Of a stretch of DNA of 64,000 nt, positions 33,465 through 44,700 are shown piece after piece (position 1 is the stretch's first letter; each line of letters starts with the position of its first letter). Under the pieces are notes generated by a model. It ran no database searches. It was not told where the DNA came from and saw only the letters and a list, made by a program, of their open reading frames with translations. Source of the DNA: Larix kaempferi (taxonomy: Eukaryota > Streptophyta > Pinopsida > Pinales > Pinaceae); NCBI GenBank assembly GCA_027924585.1, contig BSBM01000151.1, forward strand, positions 10,387,501 to 10,451,500, in the 5' to 3' direction. The translations under genes were made by a program, and so were the position numbers.

Positions 33465-33898
33465 TTAGTTTTTCTCCATATCTCCCTTGTTTTCACTCTG
33501 TTTCCCTTGAAATTTTGGGGAACCCCTATCATCCCATTCTGCATCTTTCATTCCTGAGGACCCTATCCCCAATTCCCCTTCCCAAAGCCTGAAATCCCAC
33601 ATTTGTATATTTTTAGGGTTTCCCATAACTTCCTCGAATTTTACCCAATCACCTTCAAATTTTACCATAGAGTTCCTTTCTGAATTCTGCTTCTTTGTCC
33701 CTCTCTGCCAAATTTTCTCATTCTATCACCTCGCTTCTGAAATCCCCCTTTTTGCTTTCTTGTCCTTTCGACAGTGTCCAAAATCTAGTCAAACCCCAAT
33801 TACCCATCAGATTGTTTCCCCAATCCAAATTTCCCTTTACTAAATCAGCTTATGTTTGTGTTTTTCTACCCATTCCACCAAAAAAAAAAACCCTGGTT

Positions 33899-34657
33899 AT
33901 GGTTGTCACCCGTGCAGGAGCACACACCATGGAGGAAGCACTTGCAGCCATCCAAACCAAACTCCAAGATCTAGATGAAAAATTTCTCAGCCTCCATCTT
34001 CAGCATTCAACCATGAACAATACCAGACAGCCAGAATCTTTTGCAGCCACCGGGTTCTCTTCTTCTAGCAATTTTCGTGGGCCGAAGCTTGATTTTCCTT
34101 GCTTCAATGGTACTGATCCGACTAGATGGATATACCGAGCAGAACAATATTTCAGTCTTCCTAATACTTTTGATGTTCAGAAAGTTCCACTTGCATCCTT
34201 TCATTTGGAACAAGAAGCCCTTCAATGGTACCGTTGGTATATCAAAGCTCATCCTGAGCCAAACTGGACAGATTTTTTCCAACTCATTTTGCCACGATTT
34301 GGTCCTAGTGCTTTTGACGACTTCACAGGAGCACTCACTAAACTTCACCAAACTGGCACAGTGAGAGAGTATCAGACGGAATTTGAGAAACTAGCCAATC
34401 ACACAGAAGGATTGTCTAATGAATTCTACAGGAGTTGTTTTATCATTGGTCTCAAGGATGAAATCCGCTCAGAGGTCAAAATGTTTTGTCCCAACACAAT
34501 GATGGAAGTCCTAGGGTTGGCTAAGCTGGCCGAAGACAAGATCGCAGCTCAACAACGATCCAAACCCACCTTTTTTCCCTTCAGAAATATGGGTTCCCAA
34601 CGACTCCCATCACGCCTGCTCCTCAACCAAATCCTATCAAGCATTTGTTTGAAATAG
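33899..34657 (+). pseudogene. gag: gag of the truncated gypsy element
   Basis: I chose the ATG at 33899 (MVVTRAG), a frequent start of plant gypsy Gag; the frame is open upstream but only over the leader. After a short helical segment, the retrotransposon-gag domain is clear: PKLDFPCFNGTDPTRWIYRA, EQYFSLPN, ALQWYRWYIKAHPEPNWTDF, LTKLHQTGTVREYQTEFEKL, and FIIGLKDEIRSEVK. The frame ends at 34657. The downstream zinc-knuckle sequence is in another frame, implying a frameshift at about 34585-34600. Gag would form the capsid. Confidence 0.87.
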
Positions 34658-35493
34658 AAATGCAGGCACGCCGAGAAAAAGGGCTTTGCTATAATTGTGA
34701 TGAGAAATTCACTTGGGGACATAGATGTGTTCAACAAAATCTCTATCTCTTGGATGTGGATTCTCCGCCTGCCTTAGAACTTGGTGAAGAAACTACAGAT
34801 ACAGTAGATGATCAGGTTGACATTCAACACCCGCCTGTTGACACCCCATCTCAGGACGACCCATCCGAGATCTCTCTCCATGCTGTAACCGGCGTCACCA
34901 CCCCACAAACAATGCGGGTCAGGGGATACTTCAAGAATCTCCCTCTTACCATACTCATTGATTCTGGTAGCACTCATAACTTCATTGACCCTAGGATTGC
35001 CAAACAGGCTGATTGTTTTGTCCATCCTTGCTCCAACTTTGAATTCATGGTTGCCAATGGGGGCACCTTACCTTGCAAGGGGAAGTGTCACAATGTGCGT
35101 ATCTCTAGGGAAGATTATAACCTACGATCTGACATGTTTTCCTTGTCCTTAGGCGGATGTGATGTGGTTTTGGGCATTCACTAGTTACGCACACTTGGCC
35201 CCATCTTATGGGATTTTGCTGAACTTTGGATGCAGTTTAAAGTCAATGGGGCACAACAAAAATTTATGGGCTTACAACCAGGGTCTCTCTGCATCATCAG
35301 TTCACATCGCCTGGAAAAAATCCTTAAGAAGAATTCACATGGTGTCATCGCTCAACTCAATTCCATTCAAATGCACCCATCAACAGTCTCCACTACTTCC
35401 TTGGATAGATATGCAGGTATCTTTGTTGAACCAATGCGCTTGCTGCCTTCAAGAGATATTTCCAGTAAGAATGTAGCCACATCTACCTCTTAG
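34645..35493 (+). pseudogene. Zinc knuckle, protease and RT N-terminal linker
   Basis: Starts with the knuckle-like CYNCDEKFTWGHRC (RREKGLCYNCDEKFTWGHRC), the form common in plant gypsy Gag-Pol. The aspartic protease follows with an intact LTILIDSGSTHNFID active site and the terminal GGCDVVLGIH. A TAG at 35182-35184 replaces the Trp expected in the next motif (GIxWLRTLGP); the frame then continues with LRTLGPILWDFAELWMQF. It reaches FVEPMRLLPSRD, the usual start of the RT region, and stops at 35491-35493. The protease itself looks intact; everything downstream is deleted. Confidence 0.85.
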
Positions 35494-35499
35494 CAGGAA

Positions 35500-36345
35500 A
35501 TGATGGCTATTTTGCATGCAGTACAGAAGTGGCAGCCATACCTATTAGGGAATTATTTCTGCATCAAGACTGATCTCCCGAGTCTGGAAAATTTTCTGGA
35601 ACAATGGGTCTCCTCCCCAACACACCTGCAATGGGTTATCCAACTCATGGGTTATCCCTATGTGATCACTTACAAGAAGGGTAAGGACAATATGGTGGAA
35701 GATGCTCCTTCTCGCACAATTGATGACCCAGTTTCTCTTACAGCTCTTTCTCTGCTTGTTCCAAATTGGTTGCAATATGTTCAACAGGGCTATCTCTTCT
35801 ATGAACACCATGATTCTTCATCAACAGGGCACTCTGGGTTCTGCAAAATGTATGACCGGGAACAATGTAACTTCTTTTGGCCGGGACTAAAAATGACAAT
35901 TCAACAGATGGTGGCTAACGATGATACTTTCCAAGTCAACAAGGGGGAAATGACACTCCTTTCGGGATTGCTCAAACCCTTGCCCATCCCTACACAACTT
36001 TGGACAACTATTTCTATGGATTTCCTAGCAGCGCTCTGGTGGTACAATACCACATCTCAAAGGACACCATATGAAGCAGTTTATGGAAAAACACCGCCAG
36101 TTCTTCTTCCATACACCCTTAGCAGCTCCCCAATTCAGGAAATTAACTCGGTTCTTCGCAACCGCGATCAGATTCTTCTCATTTTGCAGGACAATCTTCA
36201 CATGGCCAGAATTCACCTGAAACAACAAGCCGATCATCACTATTCTGAGCGCATTTTCCACGCAGTTGACAGGGTTCTTCTTCATCTACAACCTTCCAAG
36301 CAATCCTCCTTGAAACTCCAAAGGCGTCAGTGGCCCGAAATGTAA
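35500..36345 (+). pseudogene. Joined RNase H C-terminus and integrase fragments
   Basis: Opens at the RNase H tail: MMAILHAVQKWQPYLLGNYF, KTDLPSLENFLEQ, YKKGKDNMVEDAPSR. The palm, fingers and first RNase H carboxylates are absent. Integrase begins with GHSGFCKMY...FFWPGLKMTIQQMV; the two Cys of HHCC are lost (ANDDTFQVNK). It jumps from ISMDFL, the first catalytic Asp region, directly to AALWWYNTTSQRTPYEAVYG near the end of the core, so the second Asp and Glu are deleted. The ends of both deletions stay in frame. Confidence 0.85.
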
Positions 36346-36437
36346 ACCGAGGATGCTACCGGGGAACCACTCCAGATTCTGCAGCAATTTCTCCAACCAA
36401 AGCTTTGAGGACAAAGCTTTTTCTAAGGGAGAGGGGA

Positions 36438-36841
36438 TGTTAGGAACCTATGTCAACCCTTCTCTTTACTATGTTAGTATATTGTTGTTGGACGCATATG
36501 CTTTGTAAGTCATCCTGTAGTATTTGTTGATCCGTAGTTTATATTAGCCCATAGTATTGACCCATAGTATTGGATGCATATGCTTTGTAAGTCATCCCGT
36601 AGTATTATATGTCCCATGGTTTTGACTCATAGTATTGGGCATAGACTTAGTATATAAGTGTGTGTTGAGGTCATTGAAGGCAAGGTGAAGTTAATTGTAT
36701 TGATCTTGCTCAAAGGAGGTTTCCCCCTCGAAGTGGCCCGTGATCAATATAAAAGTGATTATGTTCTATTATTTCTGATATCTTGTGTATTTGCATTAAT
36801 TAATTATTGCAAGTTCATCACAGAAGTAACTAAATCCAACA
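36438..36841 (+). repeat. 3' LTR of the truncated gypsy element
   Basis: TGTTAGGAACC...AATCCAACA, 404 bp, right after the purine tract. Internal GACCCATAGTATTGG-type units near 36550-36640 are repeated two or three times. No second LTR is in the window. Confidence 0.8.
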
Positions 36842-37199
36842 TACTCCTATAATGCATAAGGAATATATGTGCCAAAAAAGGGGGGGGGGGAAATGGTCTT
36901 AACTATACACATGGTCTAAGCATTGACACTAAGGTTGGAGGTGCAACCTACCATATAGTTTGAGTGAAGATTTACATGGTCAAGTTTTGATGGTCTCCAA
37001 AACCTAGTGCAAGGGCGCTTTTGCTAAAATATAGGTTCATACTATAGAGAAGTGGCTAGGAGATTTCAAATGTAGTGGAGGTTGGTGATCCTTTAATGCA
37101 GGCCATGTGACTCCTTGGTAGTCGGATCCACACTGGCGAAGTAAGATAATTTCTGAACCGAACCCTACTACGTTTCATTTCCTCTTATCCATCGTAGTG
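36842..37199. other. Short spacer, no recognised gene
   Basis: Poly(G) run near 36880-36890. The last bases TAGTG (37195-37199) are the TSD of element B, so this stretch continues at 43958. No ORF above 60 codons. Confidence 0.6.
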
Positions 37200-39221
37200 T
37201 GTAATGTCCCTTGTTAGGAATTTTATTAAAATTGCAATTTTCCACTTTTTTCCTTGGTTCGACCTTGGACTAATTTCGATCTCTAGGTCCCAAATTTGCC
37301 CCAAATGATCCCAAATCTTCTGAGAAGGTATATGGATGATATTATAACATAAATATGTGTTTCAGGGATGCCTTTTTACCTTTAAAACACTTCTGCAAAT
37401 ACTCTTTGAATTCTGGTCAATGTAGGTAACTTTACTAGTGATTTCCCTTTGACTAGTATTGGTCTCTAGGTCTCAAATTGACTCCAAATGCCTTCAAATA
37501 TTCAAGGAAGGTTTATGAATGATATTAGGAATTGAATATGATGTTCAGGGATAACATATGGCCACCAAAAGACCTCTGCAAACTCTCTTAAGATTCTGGA
37601 CCAAGTATGCAATTTTACTAGTAATTTGGGGTTCAAATCCCCCTGAGGTAAGTACTGAAAATGGCTTCCCAAATGCCTCCAAACCCACTCAAATTTATGA
37701 ACAGAGGTATGTAATGTGTTAAGTATTTTATTAAGGTCTCATATGCACCATTAATGGTTTATTACAACTGTTCTCACCCTCTCCCATTCAACTGCAAAAA
37801 TCCTCAATTCGACCCTTGGGGAAATGGCACTATTTCACCTCCCAATACAACTAAACTGAGTAAAAATGCTTCAAATGCTCAAGTACAGTACATGAAACTT
37901 GTAGAATACATCCATGGCATTATATTTATCACAAATATATCATAGAATCATCCATTCATTCGAAATCATCATCAATACATTGGTTCACAACAAGGTAGTG
38001 GGGAAATGGCATTGTTCTTCCATTAAAAATGAGATTTATACATTTCTACTTGGAATTTCGACCTGAAACTTTCTGGAGATGAAGAACAGAGTATTTAATT
38101 CATATTAAAAAATAAATGGGGCATTAGAAGCTCCCCCAAAGAGTACAATAGCTCACCAAAAACGCCCTCCCTCAAGGATCAAGAATATGCCATCAAAACT
38201 GGAAATGGTTGAAGGAGCGAGCTGCAATAGAAGAAACCATGAGTTGCCCTGTAGCTTACACCTGAAAATAAAGACTCCATTAAAGCTCCAAATGAAAGGT
38301 CTGAATGGCCTTTCCAATTGCCAACTTGGATGGGAATCTTTCACCCTCGAAATTGGCTAAGGCAAGAAACTAGTCATCCACTAGCTCTCCCTCTTCACAA
38401 ATGCAATTGCAAATTATACAAATTATCAAAAGCCCTTCTCATACTTCATTTCTACATTTTATAACCAACATTATCCTTCTAAGGGTAGAAATCCTCTCAA
38501 TAGATTCAATAGATTTTCATTTAGGAAATATTCCACATTTGCCACTTGTCTCCTAGTTCCAACCTTCCATCTTCTCCCAAATTCGATTTTGAGTCTCTTT
38601 GGCTTCTCCAACTCCCAAATTCGCCTTATTTGAGCCTATTTTTGGGGCTGACATGTCATAATGGTCAGATGTCAGAGGTCAGGTCTGCAATTTGTCATAG
38701 TTGTCATAGATGCTCCATCATTGGTGTCATAGGGGCTAGGGAATCTAGCCCAAGTGTCCACAAACTTCCACTTTGACTCTTTATCTTCCATGGAGGTTAC
38801 CAATCCTTCCAAATTCGACCTAAGATGCTCAATGACATGTGTTATGGATTACCAACTCACCCAAGAGTGTTCACATTCCCATTAATTCGAATTTGCAAAA
38901 GAGAGATACCATGTATTATGAAAAATCAAGCTAGTGTGGGTCCCACATCCTCCATATGTCTCCAAAACCATTTGTCACTTAGGATTTCTCTTGAATTTCT
39001 TTATTCACTCTATTTATTAAATACTTGAACCCTTCTAATGTCTAAACATCATTTATTATCCCCCTTATTCCAAATCCCAAAGCTTCCACCCCAAACCTAG
39101 GAAACTAGTAATTTTCCTCCTTGGCAATTATTTAACCCTTAACATCAATTTTACAAACTCTAATGAATATGGCTAATGTGATTAGGCCATTGTGACCCAA
39201 TTCCAAATTTGGGACATGACA
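37200..39221 (-). repeat. 3' LTR of element B
   Basis: 2,022 bp. On the minus strand it starts TGTCATGTCCC at 39221 and ends GGGACATTACA at 37200. Confidence 0.93.
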
Positions 39222-41868
39222 AATCCTCCCTTCCCAATATTGCTTGTCCTCAAGCAATTTCAAACATGGGTGTTGAAGAACCTGCTTTCTGTATAATTCT
39301 TTGAAGTTGCCATTGAATTGCCAAACCTTGAGTCTTTGAGTTTCCATGAAAATTTTTAGAGAGGAACCACCATTCTTGCTACTGCACTACTCTTATTAAA
39401 GTCACTTTATTAAGTGGGGATTCCATCTCCCATGCTGCTCGCTTCCCCCAAAAAAATGAAACCAATGAGACAAAAATTATTCCAGGGTCCCATTGCTTGT
39501 ATTGCATCCCAACAATTAAGAGTGCTCTCCAACCTACACCATTAGATAAGAGGATTCCTGGATCCCATTTTCTTGTATGCATTCTTCCAAACATCATGAG
39601 TACCAAATATATATCATCAAAGTACATAACAACATAATGAAAATGTACATCAAGGATATGCTTCATCAAAGAGTCATGAAAGTGCTTATCCCTCCAAGCA
39701 AGTAGACCACCATTTTCCAAGTGCATACAAGCTTCAAGTGACCAATCAAATCTGCTCCAATGACATAGGTGAGGATCCCATGTCCTATAATGCTGCTCCA
39801 AAAGGATGTGATATGCATCAAAATATTCAGCCATGTATTCTTTCATCCAATAAGTGAATGAAGAATCTCCACTAGAATCTGAACCAAATAATGAGCAGAA
39901 AAAACAAGGAGACTTCAAATGACTCAAAGAAGTGTCACCCATACATCCATGAATGTGAGAATCATAGAGATGTAACAAAGTATGTGGTTGCCAACAAAAA
40001 TGTTCTCCCATCATAAATCTATTCATCCAAGTGTTGGATGAAGTTCCTCTAACATCAAATGAACCCAGTGTTGAGCAAGAAAAACCATGAGTATTCAAGT
40101 GACTCAAATCCATATCATAGGTGCATCCATGTAGATGTGAATCATCATAAAGTGACAAATTATGATACTGCAAATGTGAATAAGAATGTGATCCAACCAT
40201 GTCATCATAAAAGTTAAATCTAGGAGTTCCATACTCCTCATGTGGCACCATCAAAAAGAACCCTTTCACCCATACTTCATTGAGACTAATACTGCAAAAC
40301 ATGGAATTGTAGGATGTAGGAGAATGTACTAACTCACCCAAATGATCAAAAAGTTCAGGAGTTTCATCATGGGAAGGATCCATGTGGGTAGTATCATGCA
40401 GCTCCTTCAAAAGTGTGAACTCTTTGTCATAGTTTGGTTCCAATGTAGAGGAATCATGCTCTTCTTTAAAAATTGCATAACCTTCATCAAGAGGCAATTC
40501 AAATTCCTCTTCCACCACATCAATTGTTTGGATCTCTTCAAGTTCATCTTCAAACACATCAAGAACATTCAAATTTTCACATTTCTCATGATCCACCATG
40601 TCATGAGAATCCTCCAAACAATCTACCATTTGATAATCTGAAACATAGGAGGAAAAACAAGTATCTTGCAACTTTTCAAGAAGTTGCTCATTTTGAATTG
40701 TGAGCTTATGAATATCCTCATTATTATTCAAGTATGCATCATGTAACAATTCATTAAGCTCAAACAAATGGTTTCTATCAAAAAGCAAAGACATTAAATT
40801 ACCTTTGATGTGGCACATTGCTCTTTGAATCTTCTCCATGTCTTCAAGGAAGGATGTTTCCTCCAATGAAGTAGCTCTCCAACAAGAATTTGACACCAAT
40901 GTTTGAGTGTCATGGAGAATGCTGAGGGACTCTTGGATATTATTTTCATTCATCTTTAAGGACCCTTCAAGAAAATGAGGCTCTTGCAAATGAACCTCCT
41001 CATCTTCTTCAATTTTTCTTGGACCAACTTCATGAAACTCAAGTGGTGATGGGGAAGTTGATCTTGGTTCTTCTTCAATCGCTACAAGGTCTTCATTATC
41101 ATGCTTAATGAAACTTGTACTTGTAGAAACACTTTCAAAAGTGATCTCTATGTCACCAACATAGAGGTGTGAGCACCCATCAGTAGGTACTCCTTCATAG
41201 TTTAAGCATCCATCAGTAGATGCTCTTTGGTTCATGTCTAAGCTAGAAGGTGTCTCGAAATGATCTTCCATATTTTCACTAGAATCTTCTTCATGCTCTT
41301 GTGATGTCTCTTCCTTTTGCTCATTAAAGCAAGATGATGCATTTTTCCCCTTGTTTTCCTTAGGATCAATATATTTGGAATCTCTTCTTGAATAAATCTC
41401 AAAAGCTCTCCTCAAGGAGGACATCATTTCATGCACACATATATGGTACTCGCTCCAAGGGTTTTAACAAGAAGGGCATAAACCTTTCTTCACTAACTCC
41501 ACATCTTCATTTTTGGGCCTATTTTCAAAAACATGTTCAGCATAGTACTCAAAAGACATGGCATTTTGTGTATTTTTGCTAAAAGCAAGATATTCTTGAT
41601 ATTTTTGATATTGTTGGGGCAAGGTTTTATATTTTGCTCTCCATCTTTGGAACTCACTCATAGAATTATCCTTGGTTGGTGTGACACACTCATATTCATC
41701 AGATTTAAAGTCATAAGAATAATCTTCATTTCTCTTGAAATTGTAAGAAGTGTTGCATGATGGCACCTCTTCCTCATACCATTCACATTCTACTTCATAT
41801 TGCTCATAAGCATCTGCATATTCCTCATAAGAATTGTACTCATAGGATTCATCATAATAGTAAGACAT
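39132..41868 (-). pseudogene. Orphan retroelement protein, element B copy, broken
   Basis: Homologous along its length to the 918-codon ORF of element A. An A-to-T change makes a stop directly after the CPSC of the possible metal-binding cluster (41464-41466). A CAG-to-TAG stop lies at 39379-39381, a one-base insertion follows in the run after CTCTCT (about 39357), and a stop at 39132-39134 lies inside the LTR. Between the first two lesions 685 codons remain open. The C-terminal segment has YFDDIYLV where A has YFDNIYFV. A product would need read-through or a downstream start. Confidence 0.85.
39224..39257 (-). other. Polypurine tract and adjoining hairpin, element B
   Basis: The purine tract occupies 39224-39235 (GGGAAGGGAGGA on the minus strand). 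The hairpin TTGCTTGAGGACAAGCAA, a perfect 7-bp stem, occupies 39240-39257. Confidence 0.8.
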
Positions 41869-41921
41869 GGTTGCCGATTATTCTTGAATGTATGTATCTA
41901 ATACACAGGTGCAAGGACCAT

Positions 41922-41933
41922 GCTCTGATACCA
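41922..41933 (-). other. Primer-binding site, element B
   Basis: TGGTATCAGAGC on the minus strand, one base inside the 5' LTR end. Confidence 0.92.
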
Positions 41934-41934
41934 C

Positions 41935-43957
41935 TGTAATGTCCCTTATTAGGAATTTTATTAAAATTGCAATTTTCCACTTTTTTCCTTGGTTCGACCT
42001 TGGACTAATTTCGATCTCTAGGTACCAAATTTGCCCCAAATGATCCCAAATCTTCTGAGAAGGTATATGGATGATATTAGAACATAAATATGTGTTTCAG
42101 GGATGCCTTTGTACCTTTAAAACACTTCTGCAAATACTCTTTGAATTCTGGTCAATGTAGGTAACTTTACTAGTGATTTCCCTTTGACTAGTATTGGTCT
42201 CTAGGTCTCAAATTGACTCCAAATGACTTCAAATATTCAAGGAAGGTTTATGAATTATATTAGGAATTGAATATGATGTTCAGGGATAACATATGGCCAC
42301 CAAAAGACCTCTGCAAACTCTCTTAATATTCTGGACCAAGTATGCAATTTTACTAGTAATTTGGGGTTCAAATCCCCCTTGAGGTAAGTACTGAAAATGG
42401 CTTCCCAAATGCCTCCAAACCCACTCAAATTTATGAACATAGGTATGTAATGTGTTAAGTATTTTATTAAGGTCTCATATGCACCATTAATGGTTTATTA
42501 CAACTGTTCTCAACCTCTCCCATTCAACTGCAAAAATCCCCAATTCGACCCTTGGGGAAATGGCACTATTTCACCTCCCAATACAACTAAACTGAGTAAA
42601 AATGCTTCAAATGCTCAAGTACAGTACATGAAACTTTTAGAAGACATCCATGGAAGTATATTTATCACAAATATATCATAGAATCATCCATTCATTCGAA
42701 ATCATCATCAATACATTGGTTCACAACAAGGTAGTGGGGAAATGGCATTGTTCTTCCATTAAAAATGAGATTTATACATTTCTACTTGGAATTTTGACCT
42801 GAAACTTTCTGGAGATGAAGAACAGAGTATTTAATTCATATTACAAAAGAAATGGGGCATTAGAAGCTCCCCCAAAGAGTACAATATCTCACCAAAAACG
42901 CCCTCCCTCAAGGATCAAGAATATGCCATCAAAACTTGAAATGGTTGAAGGAGCGAGCTGCAATAGAAGAAACCATGAGCTGCCCTGTAGCTTACACCTG
43001 AAAATAAAGACTCCATTAAAGCTCCAAATGAAAGGTCTGAATGGCCTTTCCAATTGCCAACTTGGATGGGAATCTTTCACCCTCGAAATTGGCTAAGGCA
43101 AGAAACTAGTCATCCACTAGCTCTCCCTCTTCACAAATGCAATTGCAAATTCTACAAATTATCAAAAGCCCTTCTCATACTTCATTTCTAAATTTTATAA
43201 CCAACATTAGCCTTCTAAGGGTCGAAATCCTCTCAATAGATTCAATAGATTTTCATTTAGGAAATATTCCACATTTGCCACTTGTCTCCTAGTCCCAACC
43301 TTCCATCTTCTCCCAAATTCGATTTTGAGTCTCTTTGGCTTCTCCAACTCCCAAATTCTCCTTCTTTGAGCCTATTTTTGGGGCTGACATGTCATAATGG
43401 TCAGATGTCAGAGGTCAGGTCTGCAATTTGTCATAGTTGTCATAGATGCTCCATCATTGGTGTCATAGGGGCTAGGGAATCTAGCCCAAGTGTCCACAAA
43501 CTTCCACTTTGACTCTTTATCTTCCATGGAGGTTACCAATCCTTCCAAATTCGACCTAAGATGCTCAATGACATGTGTTATGGATTACCAACTCACCCAA
43601 GAGTGTTCACATTCCCATTAATTCGAATTTGCAAAAGAGAGATACCATGTATTATGAAAAATCAAGCTAGTGTGGGTCCCACATCCTCCATATGTCTCCA
43701 AAACCATTTGTCACTTAGGATTTCTCTTGAATTTCTTTATTCACTCTATTTATTAAATACTTGAACCCTTCTAATGTCTAAACATCATTTATTATCCCCC
43801 TTATTCCAAATCCCAAAGCTTCCACCCCAAACCTAGGAAACTAGTAATTTTCCTCCTTGGCAATTATTTAACCCTTAACATCAATTTTACAAACTCTAAT
43901 GAATATGGCTAATGTGATTAGGCCATTGTGACCCAATTCCAAATTTAGGACATGACA
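41935..43957 (-). repeat. 5' LTR of element B
   Basis: 2,023 bp. TGTCATGTCC(T)-like start at 43957 and GGGACATTACA end at 41935 on the minus strand. The TGACA-rich U3 cluster lies at about 43385-43470. Confidence 0.93.
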
Positions 43958-44700
43958 TAGTGCTAGTGGTGGCGAAAATCTCCTGCGAGACCAAGTCTGG
44001 GTATGCCTCCGACCTGAGCATAGCTCCTTGGTCCGTCGTGCTCTGCGTGAATGGAGCGGGATGGCAAGCTAAAACGATAGGTAATGTTTTCTCTCTAGTA
44101 TTATACATTTAATGTTTTCCTTATTCTCTATTGGGGTTTTGTAAAGTATAAGTTTTCTAACTCTGTAATTTCCAATGCTGAGTGCCAGGTATCGTCATGA
44201 GTTCAAATGTTGGTGACTTCGTGCTAGTTGAGAGGCTGCACTCTGAGCAGGGTCAACTTCCTTGGTCGTTGGAAAAATTGGTAAGACCTGGGCGTTTGAT
44301 GCCTCTGTCATCCTCCATTTGGTTGGGGTTTTTTTTTCTTGGTAGAGACGAATCTAAGAGCTTGGGGGAGTTTGGCATCAGGGTCCTTGATGGCCATATT
44401 TTGTTTATGCATTTTTTTTCTGGTTGATTGGTTTCTCAATTCGCGACGAGTTAGATTGAAGGACATACACCCTCTGCCAGGCCGCTGCGTAGGCAGTGTT
44501 AATGGCCTTTCATTTCTTGTTTGATAGATTGTATGAAAATCTCAGTGGGGGGAAGAGGGACCCTGTGTTGTAAAAAGACCCTCGTCTCTACTGTTGATGC
44601 TTTGACAGTTTGGAATCTGAACTGAAATGTTGTGTTTATGTTTTTAAATGTCTATTTTAATAAATACCTTTTGCGTATAAGCCTCTGTAATTTTAATAGC
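43958..44700 (+). other. Possible transcribed, spliced host sequence
   Basis: Higher GC than its surroundings. GATAG|GTAATG at about 44080 resembles a splice donor. AGTGCCAG|GTATCG near 44190 resembles an acceptor, followed by an open frame from ATG at 44197 (MSSNVGDFVLVERLHSEQGQ) up to a GTAAGA donor-like site at about 44281. AATAAA near 44660 could be a polyadenylation signal. I do not recognise a protein, and the splice reading is speculative. Element B sits just upstream, separating this from 36842-37199. Confidence 0.25.

Larger units (their letters stand above)
33465..36841 (+). mobile_element. 5'-truncated gypsy element lacking RT and integrase core
   Basis: Leader and gag at 33465-34657, zinc knuckle and protease at 34645-35184, and RNase H and integrase fragments at 35500-36345. 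A purine tract, AAGGGAGAGGGGA (36425-36437), and a 3' LTR (36438-36841) follow. No 5' LTR or primer site is present upstream of gag, so the 5' end is lost at or near 33465. From 34645 to 36345 a single frame is kept with only two TAG stops, although RT and most of the integrase catalytic domain are missing; the internal deletions preserved the frame. Confidence 0.85.
37200..43957 (-). mobile_element. Element B: complete non-autonomous LTR retrotransposon, minus strand
   Basis: Same family as element A, opposite strand. LTRs 37200-39221 and 41935-43957, TSD TAGTG on both sides (37195-37199 and 43958-43962), tRNA-iMet primer site at 41922-41933, purine tract at 39224-39235. Total 6,758 bp against 6,752 for A. 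It carries the long form of the orphan ORF with several inactivating changes. Its two LTRs look very similar to each other, so insertion was recent despite the lesions. Confidence 0.95.

Noticed and set aside
44197-44427. 81-codon ORF MSSNVGDFVLV as a confident gene
   Set aside because: It reads across a donor-like GTAAGA into T-rich sequence; no recognised domain, so it is kept only as a low-confidence transcribed region.
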